From Paraliobacillus ryukyuensis (lineage in GTDB: Bacteria > Bacillota > Bacilli > Bacillales > Amphibacillaceae): a stretch of 64,000 bases of DNA. The stretch's first letter is position 1, and the number at the start of each line of letters is the position of its first letter. Below, one piece after another: positions 19,099-28,403 of the stretch. Position numbers and translations under genes: made by a program. The notes beneath the pieces were generated by a model. That model saw only the letters and a program-made list of their open reading frames with translations. It had not been told where the DNA came from and made no database searches. The stretch lies in NCBI RefSeq assembly GCF_003315295.1, contig NZ_QNRI01000001.1:248001-312000 (forward strand), given 5' to 3'.

Positions 19099-21834
19099 TT
19101 ATTCACTGTTTTCGCTGTCCTCATTGCCACTGCCGTTTTCCTCTGAGTTCTGTTCCTGTTCTGAATTGTCAGTGTTTCCTTGTTGGTCATCAGCGGAATT
19201 ATTATCATTATCAGATGAAGGGTCTGTTTCCTGATCATCCGCGGGAACACTAACTTCTACTGATTGTGCTCCACTTGTGTTGCTTTCATTATTCTTATCA
19301 ATCGCTGTAACACGAATGGTATATGTTGTATCAGGTTGTACATTGGTTATTTGTTGTGTAGTTCCCTCAGTTGATGTCGTATTTCCAGATCCAGCGTCTA
19401 CTTGAAAGCGAACATCTTGATCACCTTCATAGCCCCATGAGACTGTGATACTATTTGATTCTTGATTATATGTTCCAGATAAATTAGAAACAGCCGCAAT
19501 TTGTTCAGGCTCTTCGTCAGGAACATCCACTTTTACCGTTTTTGCCTCACTTACATTGCTTTCATTATTAGCATCGACCGCTGTTACATTAATAGTATAA
19601 GTTGTACCAGGCTCTACATTGGTAATTTCCATTTCTGTATTTTCAGTCGTGGTTTTATTACCTGAACCTGCATCTACAGAAAATTGTACCTCTTGATCAC
19701 CATTGTATCCCCATGAAACATTGATACTATTTGATTCTTCATTATATGTCGCAGTCAAATCAGAAACAGGATCTAGCTGATCATATTTCTCAGACGTTTT
19801 ACTAGGTTCATGTCCTTTTTTAAATAGTTCAGTAACGATTTGAGAATCTGGTGTATACGCACTTGGTTGTTTCGCAGGATTTGATCCTTTTTCTACAGCA
19901 ACCTCAACTACAGAGTCTGGCATTTCAAAATCTGGAGTATCTTTACCTTCTGAAATATGACTCATAATCTCATGAAATAGTTTTTGCGATATTTTTGTAT
20001 CTGCAACAGCAGTTTTATTGTCTTCAGGGTAGCCTGACCATATTGCTATCGAATAGTTACGTGTGTAACCGGCAAACCAAACATCAGGACTTCCGCTTTT
20101 TGAACTGTCGGCTAAGTTTGTCGTACCAGTCTTACCTGCCATCGGTAGACCAGATACTTTAGCAGTTGTACCTGTACCACTGTTGACTACTGATTTAAGC
20201 ATATCCGTAATCATATAAGCCGTCGCATCAGACATAGCTGCTTCAGGTTGAGATTTTAGCGTTTCAGATTGACCATCACTAAAAACTACTTCCGTTACTG
20301 CATATGGCTCTGTATAGATACCTTCGTTTCCAAATGCACTATAGGCACCTGCCATTTCTAATGGCGTTACATTCGCGCTACCTCCTCCGATTCCATCTGT
20401 TATTACTGGTTTTTCGCTTAATTCAATTCCTAATCCACTCGCAAATTCAGTAGCTTGGTCTAAACCAACTTCTTCTAACGTTTTCAATGCAGGTACGTTT
20501 AATGACTGTTCCAGAGCATATCTTATACTCATCCAACCTTGATAACGTCTATTCCAGTTTCTAACTACATCATCTGTTCCAGCAATAGCATATGGTCCAT
20601 CATCATTGATTTGATGGTAAGTGGACCAATTCAAGTATTCAATTGCAGGTCCATAATCAAGAATTGGTTTAATAGAAGAACCTGCTTGCCGACCATCACC
20701 TTGGAAAGCAAAATTCCAACCGTTATTATTTTCTCTATTACGGCCACCACCAATTGCTCGAATAGCTCCAGATGTGGTATCAACGACAGCAATACCTGAC
20801 TGTAATTCATCATCTGGAAACTGAATTGGATTATCTTCAGAATTTGATAAAACAAGCTCTACCTCTTCTTGAGCATTAGGGTCTAATGTTGTATAAATTT
20901 TCAAGCCATCCGTGTAAATGTTAGCACCTAGTTTTGCTTCCACTTCCTCAGCAACTTTTTGAATGAACGCTTGATATTCCGTGTCTTGTTGTTCTGAAGG
21001 GTTAAGCATATCTTCTATTTTTACTTGTTTTGCTTCTTTTGCTTCTGCCTCGCTAATTTTATCATGGCGAACCATTAGATCTAATACCGTATTCATTCGT
21101 TCTTTTGCAAGATCTGGGTTAACCGTTGGATCATAAGCAGATGGTCGCTGCGGAAGTCCAGCTAATAAAGCAGCTTCCGGTAACGTTAATTCGCTTAAGT
21201 CAGTTTTACTAAAATAAGTGTTTGCTGCTGTCGCGACGCCATAAGCTCCAGATCCGTAATAAATTTTATTTAGATACATCTCTAAAATTTCTTGTTTCGA
21301 GTACTTTCGATCTAGTTGAATGGCAAGCCACTGTTCTTGTACTTTTCTTCTAATTGTCTTATCCGTTGATAAAAATGAGTCTTTCACAACCTGCTGGGTA
21401 ATGGTACTCGCCCCCTCAGACCCAAAACCGTCTGTGACATTGGCAATAACCGCACCTCCGATACGTCTTAAATCAATTCCGGAATGTTCAAAAAAACGAA
21501 CATCTTCAGTAGCTAAAACCGCATCAATTAATAAATCAGGTAATTCATTATATGAAACCTTCGTTCGTGTTTCGGTACCCAAATCTGCATAAAGTTCCTT
21601 ATTCATATCGTAGACTTTAGTTGATGCAGGGTCGCTTAACATGGAAGCGTCTAAATCTGGTGCTTTTGCAATATAATAAGTGAATAATCCACCTACACCA
21701 ATCGCTGTGACTAGGAAAATGATACCTATAATTAATAAGGTTTTTTTAAATATGGATTTTTGCTTTTTCTTTGATTGTTTATTTTGTTTTTGTTGTTCTC
21801 TTCTTGCTGTTCTAGATTGGCTTTCATTTGCCAT
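19099..21834 (-). CDS. ponA: Class A penicillin-binding protein PBP1 with two FnIII domains
   Basis: Bifunctional peptidoglycan glycosyltransferase/transpeptidase of 911 residues. Basic cytoplasmic tail, membrane anchor about 31-54, GT51 domain with catalytic Glu110 in ATEDVRFFEHSGID and EGASTITQQ. The transpeptidase has Ser386-x-x-Lys389, S444-L-N and K568-T-G. After the catalytic part come two FnIII-like repeats (about 688-770 and 780-865), closely similar to each other. A 45-residue Asp/Asn/Glu/Ser-rich tail follows. B. subtilis PBP1 has one C-terminal FnIII domain, so the duplication is notable. Divergence from dnaD-nth-ypoC and pairing with recU are as in Bacillus. Confidence 0.95.
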   Translation of the reverse strand: MANESQSRTARREQQKQNKQSKKKQKSIFKKTLLIIGIIFLVTAIGVGGLFTYYIAKAPDLDASMLSDPASTKVYDMNKELYADLGTETRTKVSYNELPDLLIDAVLATEDVRFFEHSGIDLRRIGGAVIANVTDGFGSEGASTITQQVVKDSFLSTDKTIRRKVQEQWLAIQLDRKYSKQEILEMYLNKIYYGSGAYGVATAANTYFSKTDLSELTLPEAALLAGLPQRPSAYDPTVNPDLAKERMNTVLDLMVRHDKISEAEAKEAKQVKIEDMLNPSEQQDTEYQAFIQKVAEEVEAKLGANIYTDGLKIYTTLDPNAQEEVELVLSNSEDNPIQFPDDELQSGIAVVDTTSGAIRAIGGGRNRENNNGWNFAFQGDGRQAGSSIKPILDYGPAIEYLNWSTYHQINDDGPYAIAGTDDVVRNWNRRYQGWMSIRYALEQSLNVPALKTLEEVGLDQATEFASGLGIELSEKPVITDGIGGGSANVTPLEMAGAYSAFGNEGIYTEPYAVTEVVFSDGQSETLKSQPEAAMSDATAYMITDMLKSVVNSGTGTTAKVSGLPMAGKTGTTNLADSSKSGSPDVWFAGYTRNYSIAIWSGYPEDNKTAVADTKISQKLFHEIMSHISEGKDTPDFEMPDSVVEVAVEKGSNPAKQPSAYTPDSQIVTELFKKGHEPSKTSEKYDQLDPVSDLTATYNEESNSINVSWGYNGDQEVQFSVDAGSGNKTTTENTEMEITNVEPGTTYTINVTAVDANNESNVSEAKTVKVDVPDEEPEQIAAVSNLSGTYNQESNSITVSWGYEGDQDVRFQVDAGSGNTTSTEGTTQQITNVQPDTTYTIRVTAIDKNNESNTSGAQSVEVSVPADDQETDPSSDNDNNSADDQQGNTDNSEQEQNSEENGSGNEDSENSE

Positions 21835-21852
21835 AATTGTTCTTCCTCCGTT

Positions 21853-22443
21853 CTAAAAATAAAGCTGGTCAATTACTTTTAAGTAATCTACCTGAGCTGG
21901 GTAATGAACAGGAACTTCAATACCATTGTTTTTAATATCCTGATACGGAATAGATTTTCTTCCACTATTAAACTGACTATCCCAGTATGGGAAAAGTTTC
22001 AACGCAGGAAAAAAAAATGTTTGATTATAAGATGCAAATCGAACAAGAATAAAACATATACCTTCATGTTCAACAACCGAACGCATGTGGTTTATTTGAT
22101 GTTCATGCACATTACTAAGTGGAAAGGATGTTTTATTTTTCGTTTCTTTTGCCTCAAAGTCAATATATTTGCCACGATATATACCATTATAATCTGTAGT
22201 CGATGCTTGTTTAAAATATGCCTCTTTAATAACTGCAGCACTTCTCTTCGGGTAATCAACGTTAACAATTTGCACTGGCGTTGGCTTTTTGTGAATAATT
22301 GCAGCATTTGTTGTACGATAATACATATTTGTATTATTAATATCTTCTTCTAGGGTCATTCCTCGATTACTAAACGTTGTTGTTTTCTTTATTTTGTTAC
22401 GATTTACTAGAGAAGAAGATTTCTTCCCGTTCGGATAGTTCAT
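21853..22443 (-). CDS. recU: Holliday junction resolvase RecU
   Basis: Homodimeric endonuclease that cleaves four-way junctions during recombination and segregation. It starts [12 protein letters not shown], typical of RecU. The catalytic PD-(D/E)xK fold is visible as [27 protein letters not shown]. Length 196 is normal. It lies 18 bases upstream of ponA and is co-transcribed with it. The ATG has a GGAGGG site. Confidence 0.94.
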   Translation of the reverse strand: MNYPNGKKSSSLVNRNKIKKTTTFSNRGMTLEEDINNTNMYYRTTNAAIIHKKPTPVQIVNVDYPKRSAAVIKEAYFKQASTTDYNGIYRGKYIDFEAKETKNKTSFPLSNVHEHQINHMRSVVEHEGICFILVRFASYNQTFFFPALKLFPYWDSQFNSGRKSIPYQDIKNNGIEVPVHYPAQVDYLKVIDQLYF

Positions 22444-22607
22444 AGTTTTCCCTCCTGCTTGCCAGTATCATAACAAAAACATATGGGTTTGAGAATAATC
22501 TTATATACTTTTACTATATTTTAATTACAAAAGCCTATTTTTAACTCTGTGTGTAGTTAATAGTAGTAAGACACTTTCTTATTATACGACGAATCGTGAT
22601 TTTACAC

Positions 22608-22647
22608 AAAAAAATAACTATTGTCGCATTCGCAACAATAGTTATTA
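22608..22647 (-). terminator. Terminator of sspM
   Basis: On the minus strand a TAACTATTG/CAATAGTTA-based stem is followed by about eight U residues, 14 bases after the sspM stop. Confidence 0.8.
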
Positions 22648-22660
22648 AGTAATGCTTCAT

Positions 22661-22771
22661 TTAAGTAGATGGACGGTTGGGACCATCTAATTTTTTATCA
22701 ACTGGAGCACCTTGTCGTTTCGATTCTTTGACTGATTTCGTTTGACGTTGGCGTTTATCGGCTTTAGCCAT
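22661..22771 (-). CDS. sspM: Small acid-soluble spore protein M
   Basis: A 36-residue, very basic protein beginning MAKADKRQRQTKSVKESK and ending DKKLDGPNRPST. The C-terminal KKL-GPNRPST matches what is known of B. subtilis SspM, a minor spore-core SASP made under forespore control. AAGGAGGG precedes the ATG at good spacing, and a strong terminator follows. It sits near recU, as sspM does in Bacillus. Confidence 0.8.
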   Translation of the reverse strand: MAKADKRQRQTKSVKESKRQGAPVDKKLDGPNRPST

Positions 22772-22930
22772 AAGTATCCCTCCTTTTAACTATTAGTTTG
22801 ATAAAATAATGAAAAATCATACGCGATTTTTGGTGTTTTTGTTAGATTACTTCTAGTTTTGTCAAGTGTGAAGGAGAAGAAGGGGAAATGAAGAATGGAG
22901 TAGGTACAAAATGAAGAGGGAGTGTAAATA

Positions 22931-23131
22931 ATGCTGCATATACAAACGAAACCTTTCACGATCAATGAAGTAAATAATCGATTTATCGCACTTTCGGATA
23001 AATTGCAATTAATCGAAGAGCAACTTATTGTTACAGCCAATACACTTATCGAAGAAATCCATTGCAATCATCACAATGATATTGGGCAATTTCAAAAGAG
23101 TATAGTTGCTTTACAAAAAGAGATAGAGTAA
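22931..23131 (+). CDS. Small helical protein of unknown function
   Basis: A 66-residue protein, probably one long helical hairpin (NNRFIALSDKLQLIEEQLIVTANTLIEEIH). AGAGGGAG lies 8 bases before the ATG, which supports translation. It is directly upstream of yppE, in a place where Bacillus carries other short ypp genes, but I cannot assign it to one of them. Confidence 0.5.
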   Translation: MLHIQTKPFTINEVNNRFIALSDKLQLIEEQLIVTANTLIEEIHCNHHNDIGQFQKSIVALQKEIE

Positions 23132-23251
23132 GATTTTTATTAGTTATTATTACGTCATGCTGTTTAAATTAGAAAGAACAAATAAAAGCGAAACAAACGA
23201 CTGCATTATCTTCATAAAGCATGGTAAAGTGAATAAGCAGGGGGGATATAT

Positions 23252-23602
23252 ATTTCAGTAAAAGAATTAACGTTTGAATTAAAAGAAAAATTAGCAAAAC
23301 TTAAAACAAACTATTATCAGCAAGAGAAACCAGAATATAGAAGAGATCCTGAATTTTTTAATCTTGTCAAGGAAGAGACACTTCCTGTTTTTCAATTAGC
23401 TGAAAAATGGTCAGAAGAAACGGCTAAAAAGGTAAAAGAAAGAGAATTACGGATTCATCCACAACAAGTAGCATCAACAAAAGAAAATGTGGAATTATTG
23501 TTGATGCATAGTTACTATATTGATGTGAAAGAAACAAGATACATGAATTTATATAATTCGGTACAATATGTGTTAGATATCATTCTTGAAGATTTAGCAT
23601 AA
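23252..23602 (+). CDS. yppE: YppE family protein (DUF1798) with a probable AUU start
   Basis: The frame encodes a 116-residue helical-bundle protein with the DUF1798 hallmark HPQQVASTKENVELLLMHSYY followed by RYMNLYNSVQYVLD. No ATG, GTG or TTG lies between the upstream in-frame TAA (23234) and the middle of the domain. An ATT at 23252 lies 6 bases after AGGGGGG (23239-23245), ideal spacing for a start codon. Either the gene uses AUU initiation or its ATG has mutated. The body of the frame is intact, so recent loss or real use are both possible. Function is unknown. Confidence 0.7.
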   Translation: MSVKELTFELKEKLAKLKTNYYQQEKPEYRRDPEFFNLVKEETLPVFQLAEKWSEETAKKVKERELRIHPQQVASTKENVELLLMHSYYIDVKETRYMNLYNSVQYVLDIILEDLA

Positions 23603-23645
23603 AAGAATTTATAGATAAATTCATTATAATTAGGACGAACGCCAA

Positions 23646-23673
23646 GACAAGTTTTTCTTATTAACATAGGTTA
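23646..23673 (+). promoter_or_regulatory. Probable sigma-K promoter of cotD
   Basis: CATAGGTTA fits the sigma-K -10 consensus CATAnnnTA, with an AC 17 bases upstream. It lies about 50 bases before cotD, a mother-cell coat gene controlled by sigma-K in B. subtilis. Confidence 0.5.
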
Positions 23674-23720
23674 TAGTGTAGCAGTGTTAATTACACTAAA
23701 TTTATGAAAGGAGAATTTTT

Positions 23721-23981
23721 ATGCGGCCTCGCCCACATGGTTGTATGACAGGACCTGCAAAAACAGTGGTTTGTCCAACCAATTGTAATGAAGTGCATAC
23801 GTTTAGCCAATCTGATGTTAATTACATTCATCCTTCTCATACCAATGTAGTTAATCATCACACAATTAAAAACACTCATTTTTATCCACATTCTACTTCT
23901 TACCAAAATACCGTGAATAGCACAAATGTATATGGAGGTTCTTTTGAAGTCCCGAACCAACGACCTCCATTTTTTCGGTAA
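23721..23981 (+). CDS. cotD: CotD-like spore coat protein
   Basis: An 86-residue His/Asn/Pro/Tyr-rich protein. The pattern VCPTNCNEVHTFSQ, then HPSHTNVVNHHTIKNTHFYPHS, is that of CotD inner-coat proteins. Strong AAAGGAG site before the ATG. A likely sigma-K promoter lies upstream and a terminator downstream, giving a single-gene unit expressed late in the mother cell. It lies near gpsB and rnpB, as in B. subtilis. Confidence 0.85.
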   Translation: MRPRPHGCMTGPAKTVVCPTNCNEVHTFSQSDVNYIHPSHTNVVNHHTIKNTHFYPHSTSYQNTVNSTNVYGGSFEVPNQRPPFFR

Positions 23982-24001
23982 TTTATTCTAACGTAACTTC
24001 G

Positions 24002-24026
24002 AAAAGGCTGGGACTACCAGCTTTTT
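24002..24026 (+). terminator. Terminator after cotD
   Basis: Stem AAAAGGCTGG / CCAGCTTTTT with loop GACTA, followed by further T residues. Confidence 0.75.
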
Positions 24027-24051
24027 CATTTTTAAAGGGTGATGCAATAAC

Positions 24052-24618
24052 GTGAAAGTACTAACAGTGACAGGTTACAAACCACATGAAATGAATATTT
24101 CATCGATAAATGATGAAAGAATTACATACATTAAAGAAACAATAAAAAGAAGATTACGTGTATTCTTGGAAGAAGGTCTCGAGTGGATATTGGTATCTGG
24201 GCAAATTGGAGTAGAACTTTGGACATGTGAAGTCACGTTGGAATTGCAAGAAGAATATCCAATCCAGTTAGCTGTTATTCCACCCTTTGATCAACAAGAT
24301 AGTAAATGGCCAGAGGGTTTACAAGAAAAATATCAGTTGATTCTAATGGAAGCTGACTTTGTTCAACTTCTATACGATTCTGCTTATAAAGGGCCATATC
24401 AATTCCAAGCAAAAAATAAATTTTTAACAGATAAAAGTGACGCGTGTTTACTTTTATTAGATGAAGATAATCCAGGATCAGTGAAGTTCTTTTTAGAAGA
24501 AGCGCAAAGTAAATCTGAGATTTCAAATTATCCTATGTTTACCATTACTCCCTTTGATTTAGAAGATACCGCGCAAGAAATACAGAATGAACAGGGGGAA
24601 AATTGGAACAGTAATTGA
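24052..24618 (+). CDS. ypsA: YpsA (DUF1273) SLOG-fold protein
   Basis: A 188-residue Rossmann-like protein of the YpsA family. It shows [10 protein letters not shown] near the start, the glycine-bearing [12 protein letters not shown] and AIPPF-type segment ([10 protein letters not shown]), and [20 protein letters not shown]. subtilis YpsA influences cell division and is linked to GpsB. Here it is immediately upstream of gpsB with overlapping frames. The start is GTG at 24052, after AAAGGG at a rather long distance. Confidence 0.85.
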   Translation: MKVLTVTGYKPHEMNISSINDERITYIKETIKRRLRVFLEEGLEWILVSGQIGVELWTCEVTLELQEEYPIQLAVIPPFDQQDSKWPEGLQEKYQLILMEADFVQLLYDSAYKGPYQFQAKNKFLTDKSDACLLLLDEDNPGSVKFFLEEAQSKSEISNYPMFTITPFDLEDTAQEIQNEQGENWNSN

Positions 24619-24677
24619 CAATTCACAATAAATTTGAAAAAATACAACTAACGTCTGTGAAATTCGAGGTGAAAATG

Positions 24678-24977
24678 ATGAGCGAAGAAATTAATCAAAT
24701 AAGTACAAAAGAAATACTTGATAAAGAATTTAAAACTTCCATGCGAGGATATAATCAAGAAGAAGTAGATGCATTTTTAGATATTATTATTAAAGACTAT
24801 GAAGCGTTTTTAAATCACATTGAGAAATTAGAGCAGGATAATAGTCGATTACGAAAACAATCCGAACAAACGAGAAGTAGACCAGTAACATCGAATCATC
24901 AAGTGAATTATGATATTTTGAAACGTTTATCAAATTTAGAGAAGGCTGTGTTTGGTAAGAAGTATGCTGATTCATAA
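24678..24977 (+). CDS. gpsB: Cell division protein GpsB
   Basis: A 99-residue DivIVA-like protein. The N-terminal lipid/partner-binding domain reads [23 protein letters not shown] coiled coil (about 35-65) and a short C-terminal trimerisation helix ([13 protein letters not shown]) follow. GpsB shuttles PBP1 between septum and side wall. ATG 24678 is favoured over 24675 by spacing from GAGGTG. An open frame upstream starts inside ypsA but is not conserved. Confidence 0.92.
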   Translation: MSEEINQISTKEILDKEFKTSMRGYNQEEVDAFLDIIIKDYEAFLNHIEKLEQDNSRLRKQSEQTRSRPVTSNHQVNYDILKRLSNLEKAVFGKKYADS

Positions 24978-25078
24978 TTTTTGAAGTATCCAATTATTAC
25001 TACTAGTCTGTTTGTTATCAATATGGTATAGTAATAATGTCGTCTTTTAAATGAAATCAACATATGAAATCTTACAAA

Positions 25079-25482
25079 ATGAATGTTTGCTGTAATCGCT
25101 GCGTAATTTACTACGTAGAGGAAAGTCCATGCTCACACAAGCTGAGATGCTTGTAGTGTTCGTGCTTGATGAATTCATAAATCAAGGGAGCCATATGTTG
25201 GTTCACGGCAGAGTAAATACCTAAGTCATTTGATATGGTGTGATGCTCTTGAAAGTGCCACAGTGACGTAGTCAGGTTGGAAACAACTTGAGTGGAACGA
25301 GGTAAACCCCACGAGTGAGCAACCCAAATTTAGGTAGGGGCATCCTGGATTAGGGAATACAACCGAAACAGGGACAAGCTTTATGCTTGTAGATAGATGA
25401 TTACAACTTACGTACGAGGTTGACCACCGTTTGCAGTACTATAGTAACAGAACATGGCTTACCAAACATTCATTGGTCTATA
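25079..25482 (+). ncRNA. rnpB: RNase P RNA, type B
   Basis: Catalytic RNA of RNase P, which trims tRNA 5' leaders. Conserved pieces are visible in order: GTAATCGCTG, GAGGAAAGTCCATGCTC, GCTGAGATG..TGTAGTGTTCGTG, GAAAGTGCCACAGTGACG, GTGGAACGAGGTAAACCCC, GAGCAACCCAAATTT, TAGATAGATGATTACA and ACAGAACATGGCTTACC. The 5' AATGAATGTTTG pairs with the 3' CAAACATTCATT to close helix P1, which sets the ends within a few bases. The layout is the Bacillus type B structure. Confidence 0.95.
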
Positions 25483-25496
25483 CTATTTACAAAACA

Positions 25497-25544
25497 CAAA
25501 CACCCTTCTAATAACAGCATTGTTATCAGAAGGGTGTTATTTAT
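25497..25544 (+). terminator. Terminator after rnpB
   Basis: Stem AACACCCTTCT...ATAACA / TGTTAT..AGAAGGGTGTT with a T-rich tail. Confidence 0.8.
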
Positions 25545-25572
25545 TTTATGTAGATGAAAGGAATTTTGAATT

Positions 25573-26721
25573 ATGCCAACAACAGTAACATTACTTGCTA
25601 CATCTGCAATGGGGTTGGAATCTATCGTTGCAAATGAAGTGAAAGCGTTAGGTTATGAGGATGTACAAGTAGAAAACGGTAAAGTAATATTTAAAGCAGA
25701 TATACAAGCGATTCCACGTTGTAATCTGTGGTTACGCACTGCAGATCGATTGAAAGTAATTATAGGAGAATTTGAGGCAACAACTTTTGATGAATTATTT
25801 GAACAAACAAAAGCGCTTGCCTGGCATGAATATATTCCAGAAGACGGATCTTTTCCTGTTACTGGTAAATCTGTTAAGTCCATACTCTACAGCGTGCCTG
25901 ATTGTCAATCTATTGTCAAAAAAGCGATAGTAGAAAAACTAAAACAAAAACATGGTGTCGCATCAAGAATGCCGGAATCAGGTGCACTGTATAAAGTTGA
26001 GATTGCGCTCTTAAAAGATAAAGCAACACTAACAATTGATACATCAGGAGCTGGTTTACATAAACGAGGGTACCGAATCGGACAAGGGGAAGCGCCTCTT
26101 AAAGAAACACTTGCAGCGGCTCTTGTCCAATTAACCAATTGGAAGCCTGATTATCCTTTAGTTGACGTATTTTGTGGGTCTGGAACTATCTTAATTGAAG
26201 CTGCATTCATCGGTCAAAATATCGCACCAGGATTCAATCGGTCCTTTGCCTCAGAAGAATGGGCATGGATAGGTGATAAAAGATGGGCACAAGCTTTTGA
26301 TGAAGCAGAATCACTAGCAAATTATGATCAGGCATTAGACATAACTGGTTCAGACATTGATCCCAAAATGATCGAAATTGCTAAAAACAATGCAATGGAA
26401 GCCGGGCTAGCCGATTTAATTCAGTGGAAGCAAATGCAAGCAACCGATTTTCAACCGAAAGTTCCAAATGGCTATATCATTAGCAATCCACCATATGGTG
26501 AACGGATAGGCGATAAAAAACAAGTAGAAGCGTTGTATGAGGCGTTAGGAGAAACGATGAGACTGCATCCGTCATGGAGTGTTTATGTGCTTACTTCAAA
26601 CGAAAAGTTTGAATCATTATATGGAGCAAAAGCAACGAAACGACGTAAACTCTTTAATGGATTCATTAAAGTTGATTACTATCAGTACTTTGGAAAGCAT
26701 GAAAAAAAGGGGGAGTCTTAA
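25573..26721 (+). CDS. ypsC: THUMP-domain rRNA methyltransferase (RlmL/YpsC type)
   Basis: A 382-residue class I methyltransferase. An N-terminal THUMP/ferredoxin-like RNA-binding part (residues ~1-160) precedes the SAM-binding VDVFCGSGTILIEAAFIG and the catalytic ISNPPYGERIGD. NPPY enzymes methylate exocyclic amines, and E. coli RlmL makes m2G in 23S rRNA, which is the expected role. It follows rnpB, as in B. subtilis, and abuts the M32 peptidase gene with no gap. Confidence 0.9.
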   Translation: MPTTVTLLATSAMGLESIVANEVKALGYEDVQVENGKVIFKADIQAIPRCNLWLRTADRLKVIIGEFEATTFDELFEQTKALAWHEYIPEDGSFPVTGKSVKSILYSVPDCQSIVKKAIVEKLKQKHGVASRMPESGALYKVEIALLKDKATLTIDTSGAGLHKRGYRIGQGEAPLKETLAAALVQLTNWKPDYPLVDVFCGSGTILIEAAFIGQNIAPGFNRSFASEEWAWIGDKRWAQAFDEAESLANYDQALDITGSDIDPKMIEIAKNNAMEAGLADLIQWKQMQATDFQPKVPNGYIISNPPYGERIGDKKQVEALYEALGETMRLHPSWSVYVLTSNEKFESLYGAKATKRRKLFNGFIKVDYYQYFGKHEKKGES

Positions 26722-28221
26722 ATGGAAAACGTGAAACAAATGGAAGAAAAGTTTCGTGCTTTATTACAGGAGCAAGATAGCTACCGCGAAGCACTATCAC
26801 TTGTGCAATGGGATCTACGTACCAAAATACCTACGAAAGGTACCGACCAACGTGCAGAAGTTATTGGGTTACTTTCACAAAAAATCCATCAAATAAAAAC
26901 TTCTGATGAAATGAAAGAGTGTATTGATCAATTAAAGAACCAAACAGGGGATGCTATCTTACAACGGGCAGTGGAGGTTTGTGAGGAAGAATACCAACGA
27001 AGTAGCCTGATACCAGATGAGGAACACAGAGCTTATATTACATTACAATCAAAATCTGAATCGATTTGGCAACAAGCAAGAGATGAGGATAATTTTGAAT
27101 TATTACAACCGTATTTGGAAGAACTAGTTGCTTATAATAAAAAGTTTGCTACGTATTGGGGGGCCACCACCAATAAATATGACCAGTTGCTAGATTTATT
27201 TGAACCAGGTGTCACAACTGCGTTATTAGATCAAGTTTTTGAACAAGTAAGAGATGGACTAACCGATTTAGTGCAACAAATTAGCCAAGCTGATCATCAA
27301 CCTGATAGTCATATATTAACGCATTATTTCCCGAAAGAAGCGCAAGAAAAGTTTAGCTTAGATGTTTTACATAGAATGGGATACGATTTTCAATCTGGTC
27401 GATTAGATGAGACAATTCATCCTTTTGCCATCGGTATTAATCCAAATGATGTACGGATTACGACACGTTATGATGAGCAAGATTTTCGAATGGCTGTATT
27501 CGGAACAATCCATGAAGGAGGTCATGCACTATATGAACAGAATATCGACAATGCATTAGCGCAGACACCTTTGGCTACTGGGACATCAATGGGTATACAT
27601 GAGTCCCAATCACTATTTTGGGAGAATTTTGTAGGGCGTAGTAAATCTTTTTGGAAGGTACTAATGGAAGACTTTAAAAGCGTTGCGCCTGAAGCTTTTC
27701 AACAAATAGATTTTGAAGACTTCTACGGCGCAGTTAACGAAGTGAAACCATCGTATATTCGAATTGAGGCAGATGAATTAACCTACTGTTTGCATATTAT
27801 GGTTCGTTATGAATTAGAGAAAGCTCTAATTGATGGTGATCTAGCTGTAAAAGATTTACCGGAAGCATGGAATGACAAAATGGAGGCTTATCTTGGTATT
27901 AGACCAAGCACAAACAAGCAAGGCGTGTTACAAGACATTCACTGGTCTGGAGGGGATTTTGGTTATTTTCCTTCTTATGCATTAGGGTATATGTATGCTG
28001 CACAATTGCATCATCAAATGCAACAAGAGATGGATGTAGAAGCGGTGATCGAATCCGGTGATTTTTCACCAATTACGTCATGGTTAACCGAACATATCCA
28101 TCAATATGGAAAAGTTAAAAAACCATTAGAATTAATTAAAGAAGTAACTGGATCCTCATTAAATGCAAGTTATTTAGTTACTTACTTAACAAACAAATAT
28201 AAAGCAATATACAATTTATAA
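26722..28221 (+). CDS. ypwA: M32 family metallocarboxypeptidase (YpwA)
   Basis: Zinc carboxypeptidase of 499 residues, mostly helical. The active site IHEGGHALYEQ supplies the HExxH ligands and Glu, and downstream HESQSLFWENFVGRS supplies the third ligand region. IRIEADELTYCLHIMVRYELE and GIRPSTNKQGVLQDIHWSGGDFGYFP are M32 signatures. ATG follows the ypsC stop directly, with GGGGGAG upstream, so the two are co-translated. It probably recycles peptides in the cytosol. Confidence 0.93.
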   Translation: MENVKQMEEKFRALLQEQDSYREALSLVQWDLRTKIPTKGTDQRAEVIGLLSQKIHQIKTSDEMKECIDQLKNQTGDAILQRAVEVCEEEYQRSSLIPDEEHRAYITLQSKSESIWQQARDEDNFELLQPYLEELVAYNKKFATYWGATTNKYDQLLDLFEPGVTTALLDQVFEQVRDGLTDLVQQISQADHQPDSHILTHYFPKEAQEKFSLDVLHRMGYDFQSGRLDETIHPFAIGINPNDVRITTRYDEQDFRMAVFGTIHEGGHALYEQNIDNALAQTPLATGTSMGIHESQSLFWENFVGRSKSFWKVLMEDFKSVAPEAFQQIDFEDFYGAVNEVKPSYIRIEADELTYCLHIMVRYELEKALIDGDLAVKDLPEAWNDKMEAYLGIRPSTNKQGVLQDIHWSGGDFGYFPSYALGYMYAAQLHHQMQQEMDVEAVIESGDFSPITSWLTEHIHQYGKVKKPLELIKEVTGSSLNASYLVTYLTNKYKAIYNL

Positions 28222-28240
28222 TCTATCAAGGGGTATCGTC

Positions 28241-28333
28241 ATGGAATTACGGATTTACAACGCTAAGCCTATTTCCAAGACGATTCCCTTTTTTACAACG
28301 TTAAGAAAGTTACAAAGACCACAGAGAATCTAA
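28241..28333 (+). pseudogene. Short remnant similar to one at 49.25 kb
   Basis: An AAGGGG site and ATG open a 30-codon frame starting ELRIYNAKPISKTIPFFTTL. The stretch TTTACAACGCTAAG recurs near 28295 as TTTTACAACGTTAAG and again at 49259-49272. The peptide (E/K)L(R/Q)IYN(A/V)K is shared between the two loci. This looks like the 5' end of a lost repeated gene, perhaps a mobile element; the family is not recognised. The rest of the gap to 28403 shows nothing else. Confidence 0.3.
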
Positions 28334-28403
28334 TGCGAGTCCTTTTTTTGAATTAAAATGGTATTTTCTTAGTAAATTAGTATATTCTCAGAGGTGGAAT
28401 TAC

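Noticed and set aside
21904-22353. 149-codon plus-strand frame opposite recU
   Set aside because: Composition is Cys/Asn/Phe-rich as expected for the reverse of a coding strand, and recU is certain.
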